The notes under the pieces were generated by a model, which saw only the letters and a list, made by a program, of their open reading frames with translations, made no database searches and was not told the origin of the DNA. A stretch of 31,531 nt of DNA, taken from contig JAYULW010000097.1 in the NCBI GenBank assembly GCA_043763155.1, positions 1-31,531 on the forward strand, given 5' to 3'. The DNA comes from JANYBV01 sp043763155 (GTDB lineage Bacteria; Pseudomonadota; Alphaproteobacteria; Rickettsiales; SXRF01). Below are positions 8,078-16,092 of the stretch, one piece after another. The stretch's first letter is position 1. Each line of letters starts with the position of its first letter. The translations under genes were made by a program, and so were the position numbers.

Positions 8078-9882
8078 AAGCCGCTGAGTCCGACCACGCG
8101 CTGACGGAGTTCAAGCAGGCGCTGGTTTCCACCACGCGGGCGCTTGCGGTTGAGCCGAAGCTGGATGTGCAGTTTGGCTCGCCACTGGGTAAGGGCGATG
8201 TGATTTTGCCCGCACTTCCCGACATGCCGCATGCAGATAGTTTGCCGTTTATTCGCGGGCAGGCCGATCAGGCCGCGCTGGCCCTGCGCCACCACAGCAA
8301 GCAAACACACAGCCAGCAGCGCCCCAGGGGCGCGTCGGGCGCGTTGTTTGACATGCTGGAAGATGTGCGGGTGGAGGCGGTGGGCAGTCAGGATTTCCAA
8401 GGGGTACGCTATAATCTCTGGCGTCGTTTTGAGATCCATTGCATGCAGCAGGGCATGCGCGCAGGCGCGCTGACACTTGCGCAGCAGGTAGAGCTTCTGG
8501 CACGGCGTTATGTGCAGGGGTTGCCGATTCCGGAATATTTGCATGTGGCGATAGCCAAGGCCGAGGTGCAGCTTGGTGACGTGCTGCCGCTGCTGAAAGA
8601 TATGGAAGCCCAGCAGGGCGACCAAAAGGCGTATGGCGCGATTTCGCTTAAGGTGATTGACGAAATTACGCAGGGCGCAAGCCCGCTGGAGCGCAATAAC
8701 GATAAGGGCGAGGGCAATGCGGGCGAGGAGCTGCCCGATGCACAACAGCCTGATACGGAGGCCGAAGAAAGCAGCATTGCAACGGCTGCCACGCCCGAAG
8801 AGATGGAAAGTGCGCCTTCGCCCAAGATGCCTTCTGAGGGCGCGCAGATGAGCGAGCAGGCGATGCAGGCCAAGGGCGAGGAGGTGAGCCACAAGCCTTC
8901 GTCGTATCCGTTCAACCATACGGAGGAAATGTTCTCGAAGCGCCCCTACCATGCGTTTTCCACGCAGTTTGACGAGGTGGTGGTGGCTTCGGCGCTCACT
9001 TCGCCTGCCGAGCTGGACCATTTGCGCAACCAGCTCGACCAGAAGCTTACGCAGTTCCAGAGCGTGACGGCACGCCTTGCCAGCCGTTTACAGCGGTATT
9101 TGCTGGCGAAGCAGGCGCGTAAATGGGTGTTTGACGAAGAAGACGGCATGATTGATAGCCGCAAGCTTGCGCGGCTCATTACGTATCCCGGATACGAACA
9201 GATTTACAAGCGCGAGCAGGACACGGATTTCCGCGATACGGTGGTGACGCTGCTGATTGATAACTCTGGCTCGATGCGCGGAAGGCCGATTACGATTGCG
9301 GCGCTTTCGGCGGATATCATCAGCCGCACGCTGGAGCGCTGCGGGGTGAAGGTGGAGGTGCTGGGCTTTACCACGAAGGAATGGAAGGGCGGCAACGCCT
9401 ACAAGCTGTGGATGAAGGAAGGCAAGCCAGCGCAGGCCGGGCGGCTGAATGATTTGAGGCATATTATTTATAAGCCCGCAGATGTGAGCTGGCGCAAGTC
9501 GCGCAAGAACCTGGGGCTGATGCTCAAGGACGGGTTGCTGAAAGAGAATATTGATGGCGAAGCGATTTTGTGGGCGTGTGAACGGTTGATGGCGCGACCT
9601 GAACAGCGGCGCATTTTAATGGTGATTTCCGATGGCGCGCCGGTGGATGACAGTACGCTTTCAGTGAATTCGGGAAGCTACCTTGACCAGCACCTGCGCG
9701 AGGTGATTGCGAAGGTGGAGAAGTCCAGCGAGGGTAAAAAAGACGGCGGCATTGAGCTGGTGGCGATTGGCATCGGGCATGATGTAACGCGCTATTACAA
9801 ACGCGCGGTGACCATCAACGAGATTGATAAGCTGGGCGAGACGATGACCGAGCAGTTGGTGAAGCTGTTCGAGGAAGCATGA
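8074..9882 (+). CDS. cobT: CobT-type VWA-domain protein (cobaltochelatase subunit family)
   Basis: Partner of CobS, 602 residues. The N-terminal half is helical, followed by an acidic, Glu/Ala/Pro-rich low-complexity linker (about 200-280). The C-terminal von Willebrand A domain starts near 385: TVVTLLIDNSGSMRGRPITI has the metal-ion-dependent adhesion motif DNSGS, and LMVISDGAPVDD follows. Such subunits bridge the AAA+ ring and the catalytic chelatase subunit. Translation starts at a GTG that overlaps the cobS stop by 4 bases, indicating translational coupling. The stop lies directly before the rpmB terminator hairpin. Confidence 0.93.
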   Translation: MKAAESDHALTEFKQALVSTTRALAVEPKLDVQFGSPLGKGDVILPALPDMPHADSLPFIRGQADQAALALRHHSKQTHSQQRPRGASGALFDMLEDVRVEAVGSQDFQGVRYNLWRRFEIHCMQQGMRAGALTLAQQVELLARRYVQGLPIPEYLHVAIAKAEVQLGDVLPLLKDMEAQQGDQKAYGAISLKVIDEITQGASPLERNNDKGEGNAGEELPDAQQPDTEAEESSIATAATPEEMESAPSPKMPSEGAQMSEQAMQAKGEEVSHKPSSYPFNHTEEMFSKRPYHAFSTQFDEVVVASALTSPAELDHLRNQLDQKLTQFQSVTARLASRLQRYLLAKQARKWVFDEEDGMIDSRKLARLITYPGYEQIYKREQDTDFRDTVVTLLIDNSGSMRGRPITIAALSADIISRTLERCGVKVEVLGFTTKEWKGGNAYKLWMKEGKPAQAGRLNDLRHIIYKPADVSWRKSRKNLGLMLKDGLLKENIDGEAILWACERLMARPEQRRILMVISDGAPVDDSTLSVNSGSYLDQHLREVIAKVEKSSEGKKDGGIELVAIGIGHDVTRYYKRAVTINEIDKLGETMTEQLVKLFEEA

Positions 9883-9910
9883 AAAAAGCGCCCGGCAGAT
9901 GCCGGGCGCT
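9882..9910 (-). terminator. Rho-independent terminator of rpmB
   Basis: A perfect 10-bp stem (AGCGCCCGGC / GCCGGGCGCT) with a 4-base loop. On the minus strand it is followed by six T. On the plus strand no T run follows, so it terminates rpmB, although the hairpin begins only 5 bases after the cobT stop and could stabilise that message too. Confidence 0.88.
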
Positions 9911-9937
9911 CATATTCATTACAGTCAGGGATAACCC

Positions 9938-10240
9938 TTAAGCGGCTTTTGCAGCCAGCTTTGCCTGTTTGCGCTTCAGCTGGCGCTTCAGCTTTGCAGC
10001 TTCGGGCGTCATCTTGGTAGCGGAGTGCGACAGGATGTAGTTGTCCAGGCCGCCGTTGTGCTCAATGCTGCGGAGCGTTGCTGCGGTGATGCGCAAGGGC
10101 ACGGTAGTGCCAAGAATGTCGCTCACGAGCGACACGTGCTGCAGGTTCGGCAGGAAACGGGTGCGGGTTTTGTGGTTGGAGTGGGACACCAAGTTGCCAT
10201 ATTGTGAACCGGTACCCGTAATCGAACAACGCCTTGCCAT
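9938..10240 (-). CDS. rpmB: 50S ribosomal protein L28
   Basis: A 100-residue L28 of the large ribosomal subunit. It starts MARRCSITGTG, with GNLVSHSNHKTRTRFLPNLQ typical of the alphaproteobacterial form, LRITAATLRSIEHNGGLDNY in the middle, and a basic Lys/Ala-rich C-terminus. The single N-terminal Cys does not form the zinc-binding cysteine set of some other L28 proteins. AAAGGA precedes the ATG. It is convergent with cobT, with its own promoter and terminator, so a monocistronic unit. Confidence 0.97.
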   Translation of the reverse strand: MARRCSITGTGSQYGNLVSHSNHKTRTRFLPNLQHVSLVSDILGTTVPLRITAATLRSIEHNGGLDNYILSHSATKMTPEAAKLKRQLKRKQAKLAAKAA

Positions 10241-10269
10241 ATCATATATCCTTTTAATTTGAAGGGCAA

Positions 10270-10298
10270 TTTTTAAGCGTTTTAGGGGGTTTAGTCAA
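10270..10298 (-). promoter_or_regulatory. Candidate rpmB promoter
   Basis: On the minus strand TTGACT (10298-10293) and TAAAAA (10275-10270) are 17 bases apart, about 30 bases ahead of the rpmB start codon. The -35 is good (5 of 6) and the -10 weaker (4 of 6). Confidence 0.5.
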
Positions 10299-10442
10299 GG
10301 GGGTTTTTTAGGTTTTCTAAAGATAGGGAATATAGCTTCTTAGTCTGTAACCTACCGTAAAAAATAGAAAATTGCGTATTTTATCGGTTTAGCCACGTTT
10401 TTATGGTGGTATTTGCCCGGCTTTTGGCGCTATGTTCGGCGC

Positions 10443-10595
10443 ATGTCTACCGCACTTATCATGTTTTCCGTATTCCTTACCGGCGCTATCGGGACCCGCA
10501 ACGACGGGGGAGCCTCCAATACGCTCATGGTTTTTGCCATGCTTGCGCTATTTAGCGCGGCGGGCATCTTCGGCTGGGAACATTTCCACTCTTAA
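10443..10595 (+). CDS. Possible 50-residue membrane peptide
   Basis: A short open frame coding for MSTALIMFSVFLTGAIG, then a polar TRNDGGASNT turn and a second hydrophobic helix ending WEHFHS. It looks like a two-helix membrane hairpin. No Shine-Dalgarno is present. A TATGTT at 10431-10436 lies only 6 bases before the ATG, so any transcript could be leaderless. The stop falls 3 bases from the stop of the opposing gene, as with other genes here. A slightly longer frame from 10413 is less likely. No family is recognised. If it is not a gene, 10241-10598 contains only the rpmB promoter. Confidence 0.4.
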   Translation: MSTALIMFSVFLTGAIGTRNDGGASNTLMVFAMLALFSAAGIFGWEHFHS

Positions 10596-10598
10596 TTA

Positions 10599-11558
10599 TT
10601 AGACGATTCCGGGCTGCAGCGGGGCCATTTCCTCGGCGGTGAGCTTTTGGCGGAAATCTCCCTTGGGCGTTACTTTGGCCACTTCCTTTTTGATTTCCTT
10701 GGGGCGGATGGTTTCGGTGAATTGCTTTGCGGGCGCTTCTTCGGGTTGCAGCGCGTCAATGGCGGGGGTGGCCGGTGTGGGGCCGATGAAGATGGACGGG
10801 TCCTTCGGGATGGGTGCGCCGACATCAATGGGGGCGTGCTTGGGCGGGTTGATGACGTGGCTGTACACGTACAGGCCGCCAGCCGACACCATGGAGTAGA
10901 ACACGTCGAGGAAGCCAACATGGATGTATTTTTCAAAGGTTTTGGACTTGGCGAGGCTTTTCATGCCCACGGCGTCCACGCCCTTCATGATGACTTTGGC
11001 GGAGAATTCTTCGGCGGCTTCGTTGCGCTTGTTGCCGAGCGCAAAGAGGGTGGCATATACGGCGGCAAGGCCGAAGGCGCGGCCACCTAAGAGCGAACCC
11101 CAGGTTTGTGGCGGTTCTTTTTCCAGCTTTTGCAGGCATTCTTCGTTGTGGGCTTTTTCTTCCGCTGTGAAGGGTGTGCCTTTGGCTTCCATTTTCGCAT
11201 CGTGTTTTTCGTGCCACGAGCGCACAATTTTGGCTTTGTTGTTTTCCAGCCATTTCACGGGCAGCAGGAAGGTGTTGCCCACCATGATCATGGTGGAGAC
11301 CATCAGCGGTGAGCTGATTTCCTTGGTGGCTTCTTCCACGGTGCGGTTGCGGAATACTTTGGGGCCAAGCCATTTGGCGGCTTTTTCAAAATGCGGTTTG
11401 CCGCTACCGTATTTCAGCCAGTAGGTAAGCACGATGCCGGTTGCGGCCTGCGCTGCGTAGGAGATGCCGCCGTATACTGCGCGGTCGAAGGTTTTTTCCG
11501 CGGGCAGCATTTCGCGTTCGGTTGCTGCGGGATCTTTTACAGGCTTGCCCCCACTCAT
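10599..11558 (-). CDS. Four-helix membrane protein of unknown function, paralogue A
   Basis: 319 residues, third in a tandem set of three related genes. Predicted layout: short polar N-terminus, helix 1 (about 27-47, YGGISYAAQAATGIVLTYW), helix 2 (about 84-103) ending in PVKWLENNKAK, a charged loop, the motif PQTWGSLLGGR (150-160), helix 3 (160-175), helix 4 (213-237) and a hydrophilic Pro/Lys/Glu-rich tail from 238 with repeated TPATP-like pieces. The PxKWLE[ND]N and PQTW.S.L..R motifs recur in paralogue C. I recognise no family and no catalytic motif. Its ATG overlaps the stop of paralogue B (ATGA), so the two are translationally coupled. Confidence 0.8.
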   Translation of the reverse strand: MSGGKPVKDPAATEREMLPAEKTFDRAVYGGISYAAQAATGIVLTYWLKYGSGKPHFEKAAKWLGPKVFRNRTVEEATKEISSPLMVSTMIMVGNTFLLPVKWLENNKAKIVRSWHEKHDAKMEAKGTPFTAEEKAHNEECLQKLEKEPPQTWGSLLGGRAFGLAAVYATLFALGNKRNEAAEEFSAKVIMKGVDAVGMKSLAKSKTFEKYIHVGFLDVFYSMVSAGGLYVYSHVINPPKHAPIDVGAPIPKDPSIFIGPTPATPAIDALQPEEAPAKQFTETIRPKEIKKEVAKVTPKGDFRQKLTAEEMAPLQPGIV

Positions 11559-12637
11559 ACGAGCTGCCTTTCAAGATTGCCCTTGTCGCTCATGCGTTCG
11601 GCGAAATTCTGGGCAAGCTTTATCTGGGCGGACGGGGTTTCTTTTTTCTCGACCTGCGCTGTCCATTTTTTCACAGGCGCATCTACGGTTGTTGTGTCGG
11701 CGGGCTTGGCTTCCACGGCGTTTGCGGGTGTTTCTTCAGCTTTGGCCTGGGCTTTGCTGTTGGCGTATTTGTTGTAAAACACGGCGTGCAGGATGGCGTA
11801 GGGAATGCCGAGGCCGAAATCCATGGCGACGGATTCGTGGATGAATTTCCAGCGGTCTTTCGCTTCGGCGGCGGGTAGTTTGGCAAATACTTTTTCAGCG
11901 CTCAGGCCCGCTTTGGCGGCGGTGAACTCGCTGGCGGCTTCCACGTGGTTAAACCACATTTTGTTGCCGATTTTCTTGGTGGTGGGAATAAGCACGATGG
12001 CAAGCAGCGGCGCAAGCGCGGTGAAGCGCGAGGTGAGGCCGCTGAAGAAATCTTTCTTCGGCGCGTTTTCGATTTCTTTGTAGCTGGCTTGGATTTCGGG
12101 GTCGTTAGCCACCTTGTCCTTGCCGTAAATCATGTTGTCGAAGAACTCGGTGATGTTCTTTTTCACCTTGTTGTTTTCCAGCGCCATGAGCGGGGGAATG
12201 GTGAACATGCCGCCCGCGATGATGCTCATGAACATGTTGCCGTAGCCCGCGCTTTTTTTGAGCTGGGCGGGGTCTTTGATCAGGGGTTTGAGGGCTTTGG
12301 TGAATGCGTCGGTAACCGGGCCGCTCCAGAATTTTTTACCCGTGTCGGTGTATTTGCCCCAATAGGCGAAGCTTACGCCGGTGGCGGTGTTGAAGATCCA
12401 GTCCACGCTGAGATAGGTTCCCCATTTGTGGATTTTGGCGCCGGTGGTGACGGTGCCGCCTTTGGCTTCGCCGGGGGCGGGGGGTGTGGTTTCGGGCGCG
12501 TCGGCGGTGGCGGAGGCCAGCGACGGCGGGTCGGGCAGGGCGTGGAAGTGCGCAGGCTCCGCGCGTATGTGCGCGGGCGTGGGCGCGATGTTTGCGCCCT
12601 CCGTGATGCCTTGTGCCGTGCCTAATTTCTGATCCAA
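11555..12637 (-). CDS. Four-helix membrane protein of unknown function, paralogue B
   Basis: 360 residues with the same plan as A and C but more diverged: a 65-residue Ala/Pro-rich N-terminal extension, GAKIHKWGTYLSVDW entering helix 1 (about 72-93), helix 2 (about 132-152) with PPLMALENNKVKK, KKDFFSGLTSR (194-204) before helix 3 (205-218), helix 4 (272-288), then a polar tail with a final charged, probably helical segment. The start is a TTG, chosen because AAGGA sits 7 bases upstream and no ATG is available in frame; the nearby ATG at 12654 is in another frame and stops quickly. It is the first gene of the A-B pair, behind a 117-base gap after paralogue C. Confidence 0.78.
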   Translation of the reverse strand: MDQKLGTAQGITEGANIAPTPAHIRAEPAHFHALPDPPSLASATADAPETTPPAPGEAKGGTVTTGAKIHKWGTYLSVDWIFNTATGVSFAYWGKYTDTGKKFWSGPVTDAFTKALKPLIKDPAQLKKSAGYGNMFMSIIAGGMFTIPPLMALENNKVKKNITEFFDNMIYGKDKVANDPEIQASYKEIENAPKKDFFSGLTSRFTALAPLLAIVLIPTTKKIGNKMWFNHVEAASEFTAAKAGLSAEKVFAKLPAAEAKDRWKFIHESVAMDFGLGIPYAILHAVFYNKYANSKAQAKAEETPANAVEAKPADTTTVDAPVKKWTAQVEKKETPSAQIKLAQNFAERMSDKGNLERQLV

Positions 12638-12754
12638 GCGGGGTCCTTACCCATGATATTCCACCCTAAACTATACCATCGGCGGGGACCGAAGTAATGT
12701 TAAGGTTATGTGAACAAAAGGCTTTCTTAACCTTTTTTGGGTGCGGGGAGGGGG

Positions 12755-13759
12755 TTAGCCGAGTTGTGGTGATTCGGCGGCTAATTCTTTGCTTTTAATA
12801 GCATTTTGCAAGAAGGTGTCTTCCTTCTTGGCCACGGCCCGTTCGGCGGGCTTGTGGGTATCAGTGAAGCGCTTTTCGTGCAAGTCGGTGTGTTGTTGGG
12901 GCCTGTCGCCTGCCTCGTGGAAGGGGGCTTGCGGGGTGGGGGTGGCCGGGTCAATGGTCATCAGCGTGTCTTCGCTGTGATGGTCGTGGTTATAGCGTTT
13001 TTTGGCGATGATGCGGCTGAAAGCGTAGGTTGCGCTGGCGGTAATCACCGTGAAAGTGGCGTCGAACGCGCCGATATCGGCCCATTTTTTAACCGTGGCG
13101 ATGTCGGCTTTGGGGTTCAGGCCCATGACGACGCCGGTGGCTTTTTTGCCGAACCAGTTGCTCACTTTGCTGGTGACTTTGGGGCCCATGGCGGCGAATG
13201 CCACATAGCTCAGACCCCACGAGATCATGCGGCCTTTCAGCACACTATCCCATGTCTGGGGAATTTCTTTTCTGATGAGTTCCGGGTCGGGCGGGGTGGT
13301 GCCGAGGAAATTATCAATTTTGGCGGCGTTTTTCTCGCGGTTGTCTTCCAGCCATTTGATGGGGGCCATCATGGCGCAGCCGCCGAGGCCCAGCGTTACG
13401 AACATGGTGGTGCCCTTAGCCCATCCCTCGATGTTCTCCTTGGGCCTGCCCTTCATGATGCCGGTTTCGAGGGCTTTATGCAGGCCGCTGGAGACGTTGT
13501 CGTTTAGCTTGCGCAGCCAGTTGAAATTCGGGTTTTTGCCGTGCATGGCTTCATGCGCGGAGAGCAGCGAAAGGCCTGCAACGCCTGCCCATGCGAAGGT
13601 AGTGTAGATGCCCCAATCGTAGATTTTATTGCCCACCGTGCGGTGCTTCGAGCTTTCCGCCACGGGCGCGTGCGCAGGCGGCTGTTCCTCGCCCGCCGGT
13701 TTGGCGGGGGCAGGGAAAAGCTGGAGCGTTTCGGCGGTTTTTTCGGGTTCTTTAATCAC
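12755..13759 (-). CDS. Four-helix membrane protein of unknown function, paralogue C
   Basis: 334 residues. Polar N-terminus (1-42), then VGNKIYDWGIYTTFAW leading helix 1 (about 51-68), helix 2 (118-134) ending in PIKWLEDNREK, the PQTWDSVLKGR motif (167-177), helix 3 (178-192), helix 4 (about 230-252) and a His/Pro-rich hydrophilic tail with TPTPQAP and a C-terminal KKEDTFLQNAIKSKELAAE segment. Shared motifs with A make common descent clear by eye. It starts with GTG; an in-frame stop lies upstream and no Shine-Dalgarno is obvious. It sits downstream of groEL on the same strand but beyond the groEL terminator, so it is probably separately transcribed. Confidence 0.78.
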   Translation of the reverse strand: MIKEPEKTAETLQLFPAPAKPAGEEQPPAHAPVAESSKHRTVGNKIYDWGIYTTFAWAGVAGLSLLSAHEAMHGKNPNFNWLRKLNDNVSSGLHKALETGIMKGRPKENIEGWAKGTTMFVTLGLGGCAMMAPIKWLEDNREKNAAKIDNFLGTTPPDPELIRKEIPQTWDSVLKGRMISWGLSYVAFAAMGPKVTSKVSNWFGKKATGVVMGLNPKADIATVKKWADIGAFDATFTVITASATYAFSRIIAKKRYNHDHHSEDTLMTIDPATPTPQAPFHEAGDRPQQHTDLHEKRFTDTHKPAERAVAKKEDTFLQNAIKSKELAAESPQLG

Positions 13760-13867
13760 GTCTGATGGCTGTTTAATGAAAAGAAAACACTACTCTAGCC
13801 TGTATTAATAGCACGAAACCGCCAGTTTTCCTTGTCCTACCTTGTTAAACATTTGTGAAGATCCAAC

Positions 13868-13899
13868 AAAAAAGGCTGTGGAATTTCTTCCACAGCCTT
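13868..13899 (-). terminator. Rho-independent terminator of groESL
   Basis: A perfect 12-bp stem (AAGGCTGTGGAA / TTCCACAGCCTT) closed on the minus strand by a GAAA tetraloop and followed by a run of T. It lies about 25 bases after the groEL stop. Confidence 0.93.
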
Positions 13900-13922
13900 G
13901 ATTTTGTTCGGATTTTTGGGGA

Positions 13923-15584
13923 CTAGAAGTCCATGTCGCCCATGCCACCCATGCCGCCCATTCCGCCCATGCCACCGGCAGAGCCAGAACCGGACTTCTT
14001 GTCTTCCGGCAGGTCAGCGATGATCGCTTCGGTGGTGATGAGCAGGCTTGCAACCGATGCAGCGTTCTGCAAAGCGGCACGAACAACCTTTGTGGGGTCA
14101 ATGATACCGGCTTTGATCAGGTCGCAATATTCAAGCTTCTGAGCGTCGAAACCGTAGTTGGTGTCGGTGCTTTCGAGCAGCTTGCCAGCGACTACTGCGC
14201 CGTCGAGGCCAGCGTTTTCAACAATCTGACGCAGCGGAGCCTGAAGCGCGCGGCGGATGATGTTGATACCGGCTTTCTGGTCGTCGCTTACGGCCTTGAT
14301 TTTATCAAGAGCGCGCGAAGCGTACAGCAGGGTGGAACCGCCGCCCGGGACGATGCCTTCTTCAACGGCAGCGCGGGTTGCGTGCAGCGCATCGTCAACG
14401 CGGTCTTTGCGCTCTTTCACTTCAACTTCGGAAGAGCCGCCAACTTTCAGAACGGCAACGCCGCCTGCGAGTTTAGCAAGGCGTTCCTGCAGTTTTTCGC
14501 GGTCATAGTCAGAGGTGGTGTCGTTGATTTGACCACGGAGCTGACCGCAGCGTGCTTCGATAGCGGCCTTGTCGCCTACGCCGTCAATGATGGTGGTATC
14601 GTCTTTGGTGATAACAACCTTCTTCGCACGGCCGAGGCTCTTTACGGTTACGTTTTCGAGCTTAATGCCGAGGTCTTCGCTGATTACTTCGCCACCGGTG
14701 AGGATGGAGAGGTCTTCCAGCATTGCCTTGCGGCGGTCGCCGAAGCCAGGAGCTTTCACAGCAGCAACCTTCAGGCCACCGCGCAGCTTGTTTACAACCA
14801 GCGTTGCGAGTGCTTCGCCTTCAACATCTTCAGCGATGATGAGGAGCGGGCGCTGCTGCTGAACAACGGATTCAAGCAAAGGCAGCATGGGCTGGAGGCC
14901 GGAAAGCTTCTTTTCGAAGATCAGGATATAAGGGTTATCCAGTTCTACGGTCATCTTTTCGGAGTTGGTCACGAAGTATGGCGATAGGTAGCCACGGTCG
15001 AACATCATGCCTTCTACAACGTCGAGTTCGAACTCGAGGCCTTTGGCTTCTTCAACGGTGATAACGCCTTCTTTGCCCACTTTTTCCATGGCTTCAGCAA
15101 TTTTGTTGCCAACTTCGGTGTCGCCGTTTGCGGAGATGGTTGCAACTTGCGCCCATTCAGCTTTGGAGTTTACAGGCTTGGACTTCTTCTTGATGTCTTC
15201 AACAACTGCACGCACAGCTTCTTCGATGCCGCGCTTCAGATCCATCGGGTTCAGGCCTGCGGCTACTGCCTTGGAGCCTTCGGTGAAGATAGCTTGAGCA
15301 AGAACGGTTGCGGTGGTGGTGCCGTCGCCTGCGAGGTCGGCAGACTTGCTGGCCACTTCGCGCAGCATCATGGCGCCCATGTTCTGGAACTTGTTCTGCA
15401 GGCTGATTTCTTTAGCTACCGACACGCCGTCCTTGGTGATGCGGGGAGCGCCATAGGCCTTTTCGATAACCACGTTGCGACCACGGGGCCCAAGCGTTAC
15501 TTTTACAGCGTTTGCAAGTTTCTGCGCACCGAGCTGAATCTGCTCGCGTGCTTCAGAACCGTATTTAAGTTCTTTAGCGGACAT
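13923..15584 (-). CDS. groEL: 60 kDa chaperonin GroEL
   Basis: The 553-residue chaperonin subunit that forms the double-ring ATP-driven protein-folding chamber with GroES. Diagnostic features are KVTLGPRGRNVVIEK and the nucleotide-binding GDGTTTATVLAQAI near the N-terminus, the apical region around PYILIFEKKLSGLQPMLPLL, and the equatorial VEEGIVPGGGSTLLYASRAL. The C-terminus is the usual flexible GGM repeat (GGMGGMGGMGGMGDMDF). AAGGAG lies 8 bases before the ATG. It follows groES by 82 bases that hold a potential stem-loop. Confidence 0.99.
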   Translation of the reverse strand: MSAKELKYGSEAREQIQLGAQKLANAVKVTLGPRGRNVVIEKAYGAPRITKDGVSVAKEISLQNKFQNMGAMMLREVASKSADLAGDGTTTATVLAQAIFTEGSKAVAAGLNPMDLKRGIEEAVRAVVEDIKKKSKPVNSKAEWAQVATISANGDTEVGNKIAEAMEKVGKEGVITVEEAKGLEFELDVVEGMMFDRGYLSPYFVTNSEKMTVELDNPYILIFEKKLSGLQPMLPLLESVVQQQRPLLIIAEDVEGEALATLVVNKLRGGLKVAAVKAPGFGDRRKAMLEDLSILTGGEVISEDLGIKLENVTVKSLGRAKKVVITKDDTTIIDGVGDKAAIEARCGQLRGQINDTTSDYDREKLQERLAKLAGGVAVLKVGGSSEVEVKERKDRVDDALHATRAAVEEGIVPGGGSTLLYASRALDKIKAVSDDQKAGINIIRRALQAPLRQIVENAGLDGAVVAGKLLESTDTNYGFDAQKLEYCDLIKAGIIDPTKVVRAALQNAASVASLLITTEAIIADLPEDKKSGSGSAGGMGGMGGMGGMGDMDF

Positions 15585-15608
15585 AGTGTTCTCCTTAAGT
15601 TGCGTTCA

Positions 15609-15654
15609 AGCGCCACGCAGGCTGCGGCCCTCAATGGGCCTAGTCGCTGGCGCT
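15609..15654 (-). other. Potential stem-loop between groES and groEL
   Basis: An outer 7-bp pairing (AGCGCCA with TGGCGCT) encloses an inner hairpin GGCCC-TCAAT-GGGCC. There is no T run, so it is not a terminator. In Agrobacterium tumefaciens the groESL message is known to be cleaved between the two genes; a similar processing or stability role here is inferred only. Confidence 0.5.
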
Positions 15655-15666
15655 CCGTTAGTTTAA

Positions 15667-15981
15667 TTAAGCGGCTTTTTTATTGGCGGGTGCGTTTTCG
15701 ATGATGCCGATCACGTCGGATTCTTTCAGCACCAGAAGGTCTTTGCCTTCTACTTTCACTTCGTTGCCAGCCCACTGGGTGAACAGCACGATGTCGCCAA
15801 CGGATACGTCCATGGCGATGCGCTTGCCGTTTTCGTCTTTGGCGCCGGGGCCTACGGCCAGAACTTTAGCCTGTTTGGGCTTTTCTTTTGCGCTATCGGG
15901 GATGATGATGCCGCCGACAGTTTTTTCTTCCTGTTCGAGGCGTTCAACGACGATACGGTCGCCAAGGGGTTTGATGTTCAT
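15667..15981 (-). CDS. groES: 10 kDa co-chaperonin GroES
   Basis: The 104-residue heptameric lid of GroEL. The family pattern is intact: MNIKPLGDRIVVERLEQEEK at the N-terminus, the mobile loop TVGGIIIPDSAKEKP that contacts GroEL through hydrophobic GGIII, and the GDIVLFTQWAGNEVK and LLVLKESDVIGII core strands. The C-terminus adds ENAPANKKAA. AGGAG stands before the ATG. It is the first gene of the heat-shock operon. Confidence 0.98.
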   Translation of the reverse strand: MNIKPLGDRIVVERLEQEEKTVGGIIIPDSAKEKPKQAKVLAVGPGAKDENGKRIAMDVSVGDIVLFTQWAGNEVKVEGKDLLVLKESDVIGIIENAPANKKAA

Positions 15982-16057
15982 TAGTAGCTCCTAACAAGTG
16001 GTTTTTCAAATTCAGCAAGCACCGGGGCAAAGGCCAGCCGGGGCGATTTGTGTAGCT

Positions 16058-16086
16058 GAGATAGGGAGCATTTCTAGTCGTTCAAG
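16058..16086 (-). promoter_or_regulatory. RpoH (sigma-32) promoter of groESL
   Basis: On the minus strand CTTG (16086-16083) is followed after exactly 17 bases by CCTATCT (16065-16059). This fits the alphaproteobacterial RpoH consensus CTTG-N17/18-CYTATNT at every defined position. It lies about 80 bases upstream of groES. No CIRCE inverted repeat was found. Confidence 0.8.
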
Positions 16087-16092
16087 ACTAAA

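Noticed and set aside
10241..10442. Possible small RNA or tRNA in the gap upstream of rpmB
   Set aside because: No cloverleaf, no conserved tRNA sequence and no terminator in either direction; only the rpmB promoter can be supported.
11945..12625. 226-residue plus-strand Gly-rich frame opposite paralogue B
   Set aside because: Gly/Val-rich shadow translation; the minus frame shows paralogy with its neighbours and has a ribosome binding site.
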